Source: an uncultured Sutterella sp. (GTDB lineage Bacteria > Pseudomonadota > Gammaproteobacteria > Burkholderiales > Burkholderiaceae_F). From it: a DNA stretch of 64,000 nt. Each line of letters starts with the position of its first letter. Positions within the stretch are counted from its first letter, which is position 1. Below the pieces are notes generated by a model, which was not told where the DNA came from, ran no database searches, and saw only the letters and a program-made list of their open reading frames with translations. Location of the stretch: assembly GCA_949287305.1 (NCBI GenBank), contig CASEFX010000007.1, positions 62,001 through 126,000 on the forward strand, read 5' to 3'. Positions 18,445 to 27,342 of this stretch are shown one piece after another. Both the position numbers and the translations under genes were made by a program.

Positions 18445-18954
18445 ATGGAATGGTTGACGAGCATCGACTGGTTCGCCCTCTGGTGTTGGGCGGGGGCGCT
18501 CATCCTCATCGCCGCGGGCTTTGCGGGGACGATCATCCCCGCGATTCCGGGGCTGCCCCTCATCGCCGTGGGCGCCTGGCTCATCGGCTGGGCGGGCGAC
18601 TTTCAGGAGGTGGGCTGGAAGACGATCGCCTTTCTCGGCGTTCTCGCCGTGATCGGGGTCGTGGTCGACACGGTCGCCCAGACGGCGGGCGCGCAGCGCG
18701 CGGGCGCTTCGAAGGAGGGGATTCTCGGGTCCCTCATCGGCACCGTGGTCGGCGTCTTCCTGGGCGGCATCGTCGGGATTCTCATCATGCCCTTGGTCGG
18801 GGCCGCGATCGGCGAATTCTGGGCCAAGCGCGACCTCCTGCACGCGGGCCGCGTGGGGCTTGCCACCTGGATCGGCATGATCATCGGCACGGTCGTCAAG
18901 GTGGCGCTCGCCTTCACCATGACGGGCACGCTCTTCGCGGTCTATTTCCTCTGA
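18445..18954 (+). CDS. DUF456 family membrane protein
   Basis: 169 residues with AAGGAG at 18432 placed 8 bases before the ATG. Hydrophobic throughout with about four membrane helices and Gly-rich motifs typical of DUF456: GTIIPAIPGLPLIAVGAWLIGW at the start and a duplicated GSLIGTVVGVFLGGIVGILIMPLVGAAIGEF. The function of the family is unknown; inner-membrane location is inferred. It starts 11 bases after dnaB and is probably co-transcribed. Confidence 0.82.
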   Translation: MEWLTSIDWFALWCWAGALILIAAGFAGTIIPAIPGLPLIAVGAWLIGWAGDFQEVGWKTIAFLGVLAVIGVVVDTVAQTAGAQRAGASKEGILGSLIGTVVGVFLGGIVGILIMPLVGAAIGEFWAKRDLLHAGRVGLATWIGMIIGTVVKVALAFTMTGTLFAVYFL

Positions 18955-18980
18955 GCGACGTTCCGTCTTTTCCATACAAA

Positions 18981-19010
18981 ACGCCCTTTCGGTTCGATCC
19001 GAAAGGGCGT
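18981..19010 (+). terminator. Bidirectional terminator between the DUF456 and PhoH genes
   Basis: Perfect 12-bp stem (18981-18992 with 18999-19010) and loop TTCGAT between convergent genes; T-rich on the plus side (TTTCG) and on the minus side (TTTTGTATGG). Confidence 0.88.
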
Positions 19011-19037
19011 TTCGCTTGGGCGGTCCGGAAAGTCGCT

Positions 19038-20963
19038 TTAGAGCACTTCCGCCGCGTATTCCGCAAGGCGGCTTCGTTCGCCGCGCGAGAGCGTGAGCGT
19101 CGCCGCGTGCTCCCAGCCGAGGAAGCGCTCGACCGCGTAGGTGAGGCCGGAACTTCCTTCGGTGAGGTAGGGCGTGTCGATCTGCGCGAGGTTGCCCAGA
19201 CACACGATCTTCGTGCCCGGACCCGCGCGGGTGATGAGGGTTCGCATTTCCTTGGGCGTAAGGTTCTGCGCTTCGTCGATCAGAACGAATTTGCGCTGGA
19301 AGGTGCGACCGCGCATGAGGGACATGCTCTTGACGTTGAGGCGCTGCTCAAGGACGCCGCGCGTCGTCTTCGCCTCCCAGGCCTTCATGTCCTTCGTGCC
19401 CGCGAGGACGTCGAGGTTGTCGTAGATGGCGCCCATCCAGGGGACCATCTTTTCCTCTTCCGAGCCCGGAAGATACCCGATGTCTTCGCCCACGCTCACG
19501 GTGGCGCGCGTGACGAGGATTTCGTCGAAGCGGTGTTCGTCCACCGTCATCGCGAAGGCCGCCGCCAGACTCATGAGGGTCTTGCCGGTTCCCGCCTGAC
19601 CGAGAATCGTCACGAAGTCGATGTCGGGCGAGAGCAGGAGATTGAGGGCGGCGTTCTGTTCGACGTTTCGGGCGTGGATCCCGAAAAGCTTGTCGCCCGT
19701 CTTCGTGTAGTCCTTGAGGAGCGTCATCGTGATGCGCGTGCCTTCGATCGCGGTGACCCGCGCCGCAAAGGGCGTGCCCACGTCGGAGGGAATCCAGAGG
19801 ATTTCGTTCATGACGAAGTCGCCCGGGGTCGACGTGAGGAAGCTGTAGGTCGCAACCCCGTTTTTCTCGCCGCTCTCAAGCGTCGGCGCGACGATCGTCC
19901 AGAAGTCGTTCGAGAGCGCGCGGATCCCCGGGAAGAGAAGGTCCGTGTCGTCCAAGACCTTGTCGGAGAAATAGTCTTCCGCGGGGAGCCCCAGGGCGGT
20001 CGCCTTGATGCGCATGTTCACGTCCTTCGAAACGAGGACGGCGACGTGTTCGGGGAAGTGCGAGGCGAGGCCGCTCACGATGGCGAGAATGCGGTTGTCC
20101 CCCTTGTTGGCGGGGAGTTCCGGCGGCAGCGGCGCCGCGACGGGTGCGGTTTCGAAGTAGAGCTTCCCGAGGGCCTCGGTGTTGCCGAGCGCCGAGAGGT
20201 CGAGCCCCTCCGAGAGGGGACGTCCGGCGTGGGCCTCGAGAAGCGAGTCGAGCGTGCGCGAGAGGCTGCGGCCGTTGCGGGCGACTTCGGTCGTGCCGAC
20301 CTTGTGGTTGTCGAGCTCCTCGAGCGTCGTCATCGGCAGGAACACGTCGTGCTCGGCAAAGCGGAAGAGGCAGCGCGGATCGTGCAGAAGCACGTTCGTG
20401 TCGAGCACGAAGAGCTTCTTGCGGTCTTCGCGCACGACGGCGCGCCCGCGGCGGTGGCTCGCGGGCTTCACGGCGGTCTTTCCCTGCGTCGCCGCGGCGA
20501 AGAGCTGGTCGGCGGTGGGCAGGTCGCTCGGACGCGCGGGTTCGGCGGCGGGCGGCGGCACGTAGACGCTTTCCGTCGGGACCGTCGCGGGCTTTTCTTC
20601 CGAAGGAGCCGCCTTTCGGTCGGACGGGGCCGCGGGAGCGGCCGTTTCGGCCTGCGCAACGGGTGCGGCCTTCGTCGTCTCTTTCCGAGCGGTTTCCTTC
20701 TTTGCCGCGGCGGCGACGGGCGCTTTCTTCTGCTTTTTCTTCGCGCTCTTTTCGGCGGGCTTTGCGGGTTGGGATTCTTTCGTCGGGGCGGCGGCCGTTT
20801 CGGCGGGGGCCGCGGGTTCGACGGGACGGGGGTTGCGCGCGCGGATGCGTTCGCGCAGTTCTTCGAGCGTTTCGCTTCGGGGCGCTTCTTCGCGGGCGGA
20901 CGCCTTCGTGCGGGTCGTCGCGAGTTTCGCGCCGAGTTCGCTCGGTGCGGGAGGTAGGGGCAT
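19038..20963 (-). CDS. PIN-PhoH fusion ATPase with long Ala/Lys/Pro-rich N-terminal extension
   Basis: 641 residues. Residues 1-170 are a low-complexity Ala/Pro/Lys/Glu extension (PAEKSAKKKQKKAPVAAAA). A PIN-domain follows: FVLDTNVLLHDPRCL (Asp nuclease site, about 186-200), ELDNHKVG, and LVSKDVNMRIKA. The C-terminal PhoH ATPase has Walker A ILGQAGTGKTLMSLA (about 435-450) and Walker B FVLIDEAQNLTPKEM. PIN-PhoH proteins act as ATP-dependent RNases/RNA helicases in stress or toxin-antitoxin settings. The family usually has about 450-580 residues, so the extra length is the N-terminal tail. It is alone on this strand; no AntiToxin gene is adjacent. Confidence 0.88.
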   Translation of the reverse strand: MPLPPAPSELGAKLATTRTKASAREEAPRSETLEELRERIRARNPRPVEPAAPAETAAAPTKESQPAKPAEKSAKKKQKKAPVAAAAKKETARKETTKAAPVAQAETAAPAAPSDRKAAPSEEKPATVPTESVYVPPPAAEPARPSDLPTADQLFAAATQGKTAVKPASHRRGRAVVREDRKKLFVLDTNVLLHDPRCLFRFAEHDVFLPMTTLEELDNHKVGTTEVARNGRSLSRTLDSLLEAHAGRPLSEGLDLSALGNTEALGKLYFETAPVAAPLPPELPANKGDNRILAIVSGLASHFPEHVAVLVSKDVNMRIKATALGLPAEDYFSDKVLDDTDLLFPGIRALSNDFWTIVAPTLESGEKNGVATYSFLTSTPGDFVMNEILWIPSDVGTPFAARVTAIEGTRITMTLLKDYTKTGDKLFGIHARNVEQNAALNLLLSPDIDFVTILGQAGTGKTLMSLAAAFAMTVDEHRFDEILVTRATVSVGEDIGYLPGSEEEKMVPWMGAIYDNLDVLAGTKDMKAWEAKTTRGVLEQRLNVKSMSLMRGRTFQRKFVLIDEAQNLTPKEMRTLITRAGPGTKIVCLGNLAQIDTPYLTEGSSGLTYAVERFLGWEHAATLTLSRGERSRLAEYAAEVL

Positions 20964-21204
20964 GATTCGTTTCTCCGGCCGATCCTATCGGCCTTGTATC
21001 GGTGGTGAAGCCAACGCTTCGGTGCACGAGTCATTCTAAGGGGGCGGGTCGGGCGCGTGGCGGAACTAGGCCGAAAGAAGAGGACGCGGCGAAAAGCGGC
21101 GCATCCCTCCGTTTCGCCTTCCGTTTTCGGGTAGGATGAAACGAAAAGCCGCCGAGTCCGAGAGGCTCGGCTTACGACAGTATTTTCTGACGAGGAGTGG
21201 CGCG

Positions 21205-22632
21205 ATGCACTACGTATCCACGCGGGGCGACAAGAACGCCCGGGCGTTCACCGACATCAGCTTCACGGCCTTTGCACCCGACGGCGGGCTCTGGATGCCC
21301 GACGAAGTGCCGCAAGTGACGCCGGAAAAGCTCCATACCTGGCTCGGGACCGATTATGCGGGTCTCGCCTTTGAGATCTTCCATCTCTTCGCGCCCGAAA
21401 TTCCGCGCCGCGACCTGTGGACGCTCTGCCGGGACGTCTATCAGCCCAAGGAATATCCCTATCGCCGCAATCCCTTCGACGCGGAGGCGGTGACGCCCGT
21501 GACGTGGCTTCGCGACGGCGTGGCGCTTCTCGAACTCTCGAACGGTCCGACGCTCGCCTTCGACGACCTGTCGCTTCGCTTTGCGTCGCTCTACCTGCAG
21601 CGCGTGCTCCCCGAAGAAAAGCGTCCGCGGATTCTGCTCGGCGCCACCTCGGGCGACATGGGGGCGTCGGCCGCGCATCACTTCGCGAACCTCCCCGGGG
21701 TCGACCTCGTCCTCGTGAGTCCGAAGGACCGCATGTCGCAGTGTCAGGCCCGGATTCTCTACAACGAGACCGCCCCGAACGTTCATCACCTCGTGGGCGA
21801 AGGGACCTTCGACGACTGTCAGAACCTCGTCAACCGCGTGCTCGCGGACGAGGTCTTCTGCCGCGAACACGGGATCGGCGCGATCAACAGCACGCTCTGG
21901 ATCCGCATCGTTTCGCACCTCGTCTACTACTTCTGGTCCTACCTGCAGGCGGTCGACCGCGTGGGCGAGGAAGTGGTCTACGCCGTCCCCGCGGGCAACT
22001 TCGGCAACGCCTACGCCGGATGGCTCGCCAAGCGCATGGGGCTTCCCATCATGCGCCTCATCGTTGCGACGAACGAAAACGACACGTTCGACCGCTTCGT
22101 GCGCACGGGAGTCTACCGTCCGCGTCCCTCGAGCGAAACGATTCAGACGACCTCGCCTTCGATGGACATCTCGCGCGCTGCGAACGTGGAGCGCTTCCTC
22201 TACAGCTTCCTCAACGGCGACAGCCGCCGCGTGCGCGAACTGATGGTGCTTCTTGACGATACGGGCGAATTCCAGCTTTCCGCCGAAGAGTTCGCGAGGC
22301 TTCGCCGAAGCGGCCTCTCGTCGGGCTCGTCCGACCATCCGAACCGCCTCGAGATCATCGAGGAGATGTACCTGAACCACCACGTCTTCGTCGATCCGCA
22401 CACGGCCGACGCCCTCTATTCGGGGATCATTCTCCATCCCGTGGGCGTCAAGACGCTCTGCCTCGAGACGGTGCAGCCCGTGAAGTTCCCGCGCATGGTG
22501 CGCGCCGCCACGGGTCACAACCCCGAGTGGCCGTTCGGCTACAAGGAGCCGCCCGAAATCGTGACGCCGCCCGCCTCGCACGCACTTACGCAAGAGTGGC
22601 TGCGCGGCGCCGTTTCGGAGATCGGACGGTGA
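21205..22632 (+). CDS. thrC: Threonine synthase
   Basis: 475 residues from the ATG at 21205, which has GAGGAG 7 bases upstream; an ATG at 21136 is in frame but gives a non-conserved extension. PLP-dependent fold-type II enzyme that converts O-phosphohomoserine to threonine. Signatures: FTDISFTAFAPDGGLWMP at the start (long, beta/gammaproteobacterial class), GPTLAFDDLSLRF (usually F-K-D with the PLP lysine; here AFDD), ATSGDMGASAAHHFAN, PAGNFGNAYAGWLAKRMGLP. Note: the canonical PLP lysine context T-x-A-F-K-D reads TLAFDD, so Asp stands where Lys is expected (see findings). The stop overlaps the GTG of mobB. Confidence 0.9.
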   Translation: MHYVSTRGDKNARAFTDISFTAFAPDGGLWMPDEVPQVTPEKLHTWLGTDYAGLAFEIFHLFAPEIPRRDLWTLCRDVYQPKEYPYRRNPFDAEAVTPVTWLRDGVALLELSNGPTLAFDDLSLRFASLYLQRVLPEEKRPRILLGATSGDMGASAAHHFANLPGVDLVLVSPKDRMSQCQARILYNETAPNVHHLVGEGTFDDCQNLVNRVLADEVFCREHGIGAINSTLWIRIVSHLVYYFWSYLQAVDRVGEEVVYAVPAGNFGNAYAGWLAKRMGLPIMRLIVATNENDTFDRFVRTGVYRPRPSSETIQTTSPSMDISRAANVERFLYSFLNGDSRRVRELMVLLDDTGEFQLSAEEFARLRRSGLSSGSSDHPNRLEIIEEMYLNHHVFVDPHTADALYSGIILHPVGVKTLCLETVQPVKFPRMVRAATGHNPEWPFGYKEPPEIVTPPASHALTQEWLRGAVSEIGR

Positions 22633-23141
22633 CGCGGCCCGTCGTGATCGGGTTCGTAGGCCGCTCGGGATCGGGAAAGACCACGCTTCTCGAGCGGCTC
22701 GTCGCGATCTTTCGCGCCCGCGGCCTTCGGGTCGCGGTCCTCAAGGACGCGCACCACGGCTTTTCGATGGACAAGCCCGGAAAGGACAGCTGGCGCTACC
22801 GCGAAGCGGGGGCCGAGACGGTCGTCGTGCGAAGCGACGCGCGCTGGGCGGTGCTTCATGAAACCCCCGCGGGCCGCGCGGGCGTCGAAGAGCTTCTCGC
22901 CCACGTGGGCGACGTGGACCTCGTTCTCGTCGAAGGCTTCAAAAACGAGGGCGACTACCCGAAGTACGAGGTCTTTCGCCCCGACGCGACGCCCGAGGGA
23001 CCGCTTTTCCCCGGCGCCCTTCTTGCGGGGGTCGTCTCGAACGTCTCGGCCGAGACGCTCGGCACCGACCTTCCGGTCCTCCCGATCGACGAGCCCGAGC
23101 GCGTGGCGGCCCATTTGTTCGAGAGGCATCTTCGCCGCTAA
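22629..23141 (+). CDS. mobB: Molybdopterin-guanine dinucleotide biosynthesis adapter MobB
   Basis: 170 residues from the GTG at 22629, overlapping the thrC stop (GTGA); longer in-frame starts lie inside thrC and lack the fold. P-loop IGFVGRSGSGKTTLLERL (residues 6-23), then VAVLKDAHHGFSMDKPGKDSWRYREAGA, the MobB signature where the usual KHxxH is KDAHHGF, and VLVEGFKNEGDYPKYEV. MobB binds GTP and assists MobA in adding GMP to molybdopterin. The moeA gene follows 57 bases downstream, so this is a molybdenum-cofactor cluster; mobA itself is not in the window. Confidence 0.92.
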   Translation: MTRPVVIGFVGRSGSGKTTLLERLVAIFRARGLRVAVLKDAHHGFSMDKPGKDSWRYREAGAETVVVRSDARWAVLHETPAGRAGVEELLAHVGDVDLVLVEGFKNEGDYPKYEVFRPDATPEGPLFPGALLAGVVSNVSAETLGTDLPVLPIDEPERVAAHLFERHLRR

Positions 23142-23198
23142 AATAAGCGGCGACTTTCATTTTGGAAAAGGCCTTTGCCGGAGGGCGAAGGAAAGACG

Positions 23199-24389
23199 AT
23201 GATTTCTTACACCGAAGCGCTTTCGAGACTGATGGCGGGCGCGAGCCCCATTACCGAAACGGAAACCGTTCCGCTCCTCTACAGCACGGGCCGCATTCTG
23301 GCCGAAGACGTGGGGAGCCCCGTGGCGGTGCCGGGTTGGGACAATTCGCAGATGGACGGCTACGCCGTGCGTTTCGCCGAAGCGACGGAGGGCGCGGTCC
23401 TTCCCGTTTCGCAGCGCATTCCGGCGGGGTCCGTAGGCGAAGCCCTGAAGCCGGGCACGGTCGCGCGCATCTTCACGGGGGCGCCGGTTCCCGAAGGCGC
23501 CGACGCCGTCGTTCCGCAGGAAGAAACCGAAGTGACGCCCGAAGGCGTGCGGTTTCTCGCTTCGGCCCGCGAGGGCGCCTGGATTCGCCGCCGCGGCAGC
23601 GACGTCGAACAGGGGTCGATCATCGCCTCGCGCGGCACGCGCCTGACGCCCGCCGTGATCGGCGTGATCGCGAGCGTCGGCCGCGCCTACGTGACGGTGT
23701 ACCGCCGTCTGCGCGTGGGCGTCTTCTTCTCCGGGGACGAGCTTGTGCAGCCCGGAGAACCCCTGCCGCCGGGCGGCATCTACAATTCGAACCGCTTCAT
23801 GATGCGCAGCCTCCTTCTCACGCTCGGCTGCGAAGCCTACGACCTCGGAAGCGTCCCCGATTCGCCCGAGGCGACGAGGGCGGCGCTCGAGCGCGCCGCG
23901 GAGACGACCGACGTGATTCTGTCGACGGGCGGCATGTCCGTGGGCGAAGAGGACCACATCAAGCCCGCCGTCGAGGCGCTCGGAAAGCTCGACGTCTGGC
24001 GCGTGCGCGTGAAGCCCGGAAAGCCCCTCGCCTTCGGACAGGTGAAGGACGTTCCCTTCATCGGCATTCCGGGGAACCCCGTCGCCGCCTTCGTGATCTT
24101 CCTCATGATGGCGCGTCCCTTCCTTCTTCGCCGCATGAGCTCGAACGACATTGAAGTGCAGCCGCAGCTCGTGCGCGCCGACTTTGATTGGTTGAAGCCC
24201 GGAGACCGCGAGGAATTCCTGCGCGTTCGCCGCAACGCCGAAGGGGGCCTTGACCGCTATCCCAATCAGAATTCGCAGGTCCTTTCCTCCTGCGCCTGGG
24301 GCGACGGCCTCGTCGACGTGCCCGCGGGCCAACCCGTGAAGAAGGGCGACTTCGTGCGCTACTACCCCTTCTGCCGATTCTTTGCCTGA
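23199..24389 (+). CDS. moeA: Molybdopterin molybdenumtransferase MoeA
   Basis: 396 residues from the ATG at 23199 (an earlier ATG at 23175 is in frame but precedes the GAAGGA ribosome site). Motifs: VPGWDNSQMDGYAVRF, RIFTGAPVPEGADAVVPQE, SGDELVQPGEPLPPGGIYNSN, ILSTGGMSVGEEDHIKPAVE and the MoaB/Mog-like GIPGNPVAAFVIFLMMARPFL. It inserts molybdate into adenylylated molybdopterin. It is followed by moaD and moaE, which make the molybdopterin synthase, so the cluster covers dithiolene formation to metal insertion. Confidence 0.96.
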   Translation: MISYTEALSRLMAGASPITETETVPLLYSTGRILAEDVGSPVAVPGWDNSQMDGYAVRFAEATEGAVLPVSQRIPAGSVGEALKPGTVARIFTGAPVPEGADAVVPQEETEVTPEGVRFLASAREGAWIRRRGSDVEQGSIIASRGTRLTPAVIGVIASVGRAYVTVYRRLRVGVFFSGDELVQPGEPLPPGGIYNSNRFMMRSLLLTLGCEAYDLGSVPDSPEATRAALERAAETTDVILSTGGMSVGEEDHIKPAVEALGKLDVWRVRVKPGKPLAFGQVKDVPFIGIPGNPVAAFVIFLMMARPFLLRRMSSNDIEVQPQLVRADFDWLKPGDREEFLRVRRNAEGGLDRYPNQNSQVLSSCAWGDGLVDVPAGQPVKKGDFVRYYPFCRFFA

Positions 24390-24408
24390 GTAACGAGAGA
24401 GAAAGAGA

Positions 24409-24666
24409 ATGAAGATCGAAATTCTGTACTTCGCCTATCTTCGCGAACAGCTCGGCTTTGACCGCGAAGAGGCGGAGCTCCCCGCCGACGTGCGCACGGT
24501 GGGGGCGCTTCGCGACTGGCTCGTTGCCAAGGGCGAGCCCTATGCGACGGCCTTTGTGAATCTGAAGCGCATCCGCGCGGCTCTGAACGAAGAGCTCGCT
24601 TCGGACGACGCGGCGTTGAAGGAGGGCGACGTCGTCGCCTTCTTCCCGCCGGTGACGGGGGGCTGA
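24409..24666 (+). CDS. moaD: Molybdopterin synthase sulfur carrier subunit MoaD
   Basis: 85 residues, ubiquitin-like fold (MKIEILYFAYLREQLGFDREE) ending in the required FFPPVTGG, whose terminal Gly becomes the thiocarboxylate. It starts 19 bases after moeA and ends 2 bases before moaE, so it is translated in the same operon. Confidence 0.96.
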   Translation: MKIEILYFAYLREQLGFDREEAELPADVRTVGALRDWLVAKGEPYATAFVNLKRIRAALNEELASDDAALKEGDVVAFFPPVTGG

Positions 24667-24668
24667 TC

Positions 24669-25127
24669 GTGGCGGAAACGAAGATCCTGGTCACGACAGA
24701 GCCCTTTGACATCGGCGTCGAAACCGCCCGCATCCGCGAGGGCTCGCCCGACATGGGCGCGATCGTCACGTTCACGGGGGTCGTTCGCAACGTCAACGAC
24801 GGCTCGAACGTCACGGCCATGACGCTCGAACACTATCCGGGGATGACGCAAAAGAGCCTTGCGAAGATCGTCGAGACGGCCCGCGGCCGCTGGCCCCTGG
24901 GCGACGTCACGGTGATTCACCGCGTCGGCCGCATGGTCGTGGGCGAGGAAATCGTCCTCGTCGCGGTCGCGTCGCGCCACCGTCACGCGGCCTTTGAAGC
25001 CGCCTCCTTCATCATGGACTGGCTGAAGACCGAAGCCCCCTTCTGGAAGAAGGAGGAAACGCCCGAGGGCGCCCGCTGGGTCGACGCCAGAGAAAGCGAC
25101 GAAGAAGCGAAGGCCCGCTGGGGCTGA
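24669..25127 (+). CDS. moaE: Molybdopterin synthase catalytic subunit MoaE
   Basis: 152 residues starting at a GTG. Motifs: GAIVTFTGVVRNVNDGSNVTAMTLEHYPGM, VTVIHRVGRMVVGEEIVLVAVASRHRHAAFEAASFIMDWLKTEAPFWKKEE, with the Arg/Lys residues that bind precursor Z. MoaE with MoaD inserts two sulfurs into cyclic pyranopterin monophosphate. Last gene of the moeA-moaD-moaE group; a terminator follows. Confidence 0.96.
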   Translation: MAETKILVTTEPFDIGVETARIREGSPDMGAIVTFTGVVRNVNDGSNVTAMTLEHYPGMTQKSLAKIVETARGRWPLGDVTVIHRVGRMVVGEEIVLVAVASRHRHAAFEAASFIMDWLKTEAPFWKKEETPEGARWVDARESDEEAKARWG

Positions 25128-25151
25128 TCGGACGGACGGTCCGACAAACGC

Positions 25152-25191
25152 AAAAGCGCCCGATTTCCCGTGCGGAAAAAGGGCGCTTTTT
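25152..25191 (+). terminator. Bidirectional terminator between moaE and the DMT transporter
   Basis: AAAAGCGCCC (25152-25161) pairs with GGGCGCTTTT (25181-25190) with further T on the plus side; genes converge here, and the minus side also gives TTTTG. Confidence 0.85.
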
Positions 25192-25218
25192 CATAGGAGG
25201 CGCGCAAGCCGCCCGGCG

Positions 25219-26133
25219 TCAGCGGCGGCGGCTCGAGCGCTGCGCAAGAAGCAGGCCGAGCAAAACGAGGACCGATCCCGCGACGAAGGGAAGCCCCACG
25301 GTTTCGTCGAGAAGGAGAACGCTCAGGACCACGCCGAAGATCGGCGTCATGAAGAGAAAGACGCCGAGGCGCGAAGCCAAGTAGCGGCGAAGCAGCCAGT
25401 TCCAGACGAGGTAGCTCGCAAAACTCACGATGAAGGTCTGAAAAAGAAGGCTCGTCCAGCCGAGCGTCGTGCTCTCGAAGTGATTCTGACCCGTCAAAAG
25501 GGCGATCGCCGTAAGCACCACCGCGCCCGTGGCGAGCTGCCAGAAGAGCATCTGCGAGGCGGGGGCCCCGTTCATGGAGGTGGTCCGAAGGAAGATCGTC
25601 GCGAAGCCCCAGGAAATCCCGGCCCCCAGGCCGAGTGCGTCGCCGAGAATCCACAGGTTCTCTTCGGGCGTCGCTTCCGTGAGGGCGGGAAGGAGGAAGG
25701 CGACGAGAATCCCGCAGAAGGCGAGAAGAAGCCCGGCCCACTGAATGAGGTTGAGGCGCTCTTCGGGAAGCTTCACGGCAAGTCCTACGGCGGAAAAAAG
25801 CGGCGCCGTGTAGAGAAGCACCGACATGTGGGCGGCCGAGGTGAAGCGTAGCCCCTCGGACACGAAGAAGAATTCCCCCGTGAAGCAGAGTCCCACGAGA
25901 AGCGCGTCGCGAAGCTTCACTTCGGGGTTCCAGACTTCCTTCAACCAATAGCGGTTGAAGAGCCACAAGAGAAGCCCGGAGACGGCGGAGCGAAGGCCCA
26001 CCTGCAGCATGGGACTCACGGCGTCGCCCGCCGCCTTGATGGCGACCTGCTGCAGGCCCCACACGAAGCAAAGGCCCACGCACACGGCGAAGGCGAAAAA
26101 GTCGACGGGACGGCGAACGGGTTGGTTGATCAT
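25219..26133 (-). CDS. EamA/DMT-family drug/metabolite exporter
   Basis: 304 residues from the ATG at 26133; longer in-frame starts upstream are not membrane-like. Ten predicted transmembrane helices in two EamA repeats (first repeat from FFAFAVCVGLCFVWGLQQVAIKAAG, second from LGLGAGISWGFATIFLRTTS), ending in a basic tail RSSRRR. Members export amino acids or other metabolites by exchange across the inner membrane; substrate cannot be assigned. No clear Shine-Dalgarno precedes the start. It lies divergent to the threonine aldolase gene. Confidence 0.88.
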   Translation of the reverse strand: MINQPVRRPVDFFAFAVCVGLCFVWGLQQVAIKAAGDAVSPMLQVGLRSAVSGLLLWLFNRYWLKEVWNPEVKLRDALLVGLCFTGEFFFVSEGLRFTSAAHMSVLLYTAPLFSAVGLAVKLPEERLNLIQWAGLLLAFCGILVAFLLPALTEATPEENLWILGDALGLGAGISWGFATIFLRTTSMNGAPASQMLFWQLATGAVVLTAIALLTGQNHFESTTLGWTSLLFQTFIVSFASYLVWNWLLRRYLASRLGVFLFMTPIFGVVLSVLLLDETVGLPFVAGSVLVLLGLLLAQRSSRRR

Positions 26134-26311
26134 GGATGAAACAAAAGAGGAGAAAGATGCCGAATGATAGCCCTTCGCAGGGGATTTCGGAGGAAGGAAC
26201 CCTTTGAGAGGCGCCTTCGGCAAGCTTTTTGTCCTCGTTCTACAATGGACAAATCCGCGCTCCGCACGCTCGGGGCGCCCGAAGACACCAACGAACGAAA
26301 CGGGACGACCG

Positions 26312-27337
26312 ATGCTTCACTTCGAATGCGACTATTTGGAAGGCGCGCATCCGCGCATTTTGGAGAAACTCTCCGCCACGAATCTCGATCAGACGCCGGG
26401 CTACGGCGCGGACAAGCACTGCGAACGGGCGGCCGAGCTCATCCGCAAGGCCTGCGGCGCGCCCGAGGCGCAGGTGTGGTTTCTCGTGGGTGGCACGCAG
26501 ACGAACGCGACGGTGATCCGCTCGATCCTTCGCAACTACGAGGGCGTCCTCTCGGCCGACACGGGCCACATCACGGGGCATGAGGCGGGCGCGATCGAGG
26601 CTTCGGGCCACAAGGTCCTCACGCTTCCCGAAAAGGAAGGAAAGATTTCGGCCGAGACGGTCGAGGCGGCCATGCAGAAGTTCCTGCACGATCCCTCGCG
26701 TCACTTCGCGGTTCATCTCGGACTCGTCTACATCTCGCACCCGACGGAATACGGGACGCTCTACACGCTCGACGAACTCAAGGCGCTTCGCGCCGTCTGC
26801 GACCGCCATCATCTGCCGCTTTACATCGACGGGGCGCGGTTGGGCTACGGCCTTGCGGCCGAGAACAACGACGTGACGCTCGAAGACATCGCGCGCCTTG
26901 CCGACGTCTTCTACATCGGCGGCACGAAGGTGGGGGCGCTCTTTGGCGAAGCCCTCGTCATCACGACGCCCGAACTCATGCCGCATTTCTACACGACGAT
27001 GAAGCAGTCGGGTGCGGTCCTCGCCAAGGGGCGGCTCCTCGGCATTCAGTTCGAGGCCCTCTTTGAGGACGATCTCTACGTCGAAATGGGCCGCCACGCC
27101 GTGGGATTGGCCAAGCGCCTGACCGACGCGCTCCTTGCGAAGGGCTATGAACTCCCCTTCGTCACGGGCACGAATCAGGTCTTTGCGGTCGTCACGGACG
27201 AACAGCTCGCGCGCCTGCGCGAAGTGACGACCTTCGCCTATTGGGCGGCTCTGCCCGAACATCGTCACGTCGTGCGCTTCGTGACGAGCTGGGCGACGAA
27301 GTCCGAAGACGTCGACGCGCTCATCGCGGCGCTCTGA
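26312..27337 (+). CDS. ltaE: Low-specificity L-threonine aldolase
   Basis: 341 residues from the ATG at 26312 (a longer open frame reaches up to 26204 without homology). PLP-dependent fold type I: GGTQTNATVIRSILRNYEGVL, DTGHITGHEAGAIEASGHKV, LYIDGARLGYGL with the Asp that holds the pyridine N, and the Schiff-base lysine in FYIGGTKVGALFGEA (about residue 211). It cleaves threonine or allo-threonine to glycine and acetaldehyde. The fluoride-channel gene follows 5 bases after the stop. Confidence 0.92.
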   Translation: MLHFECDYLEGAHPRILEKLSATNLDQTPGYGADKHCERAAELIRKACGAPEAQVWFLVGGTQTNATVIRSILRNYEGVLSADTGHITGHEAGAIEASGHKVLTLPEKEGKISAETVEAAMQKFLHDPSRHFAVHLGLVYISHPTEYGTLYTLDELKALRAVCDRHHLPLYIDGARLGYGLAAENNDVTLEDIARLADVFYIGGTKVGALFGEALVITTPELMPHFYTTMKQSGAVLAKGRLLGIQFEALFEDDLYVEMGRHAVGLAKRLTDALLAKGYELPFVTGTNQVFAVVTDEQLARLREVTTFAYWAALPEHRHVVRFVTSWATKSEDVDALIAAL

Positions 27338-27342
27338 CCGGC

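Noticed and set aside
27338..27342. Fluoride riboswitch before crcB
   Set aside because: Only five bases separate ltaE and crcB, too few for an aptamer.
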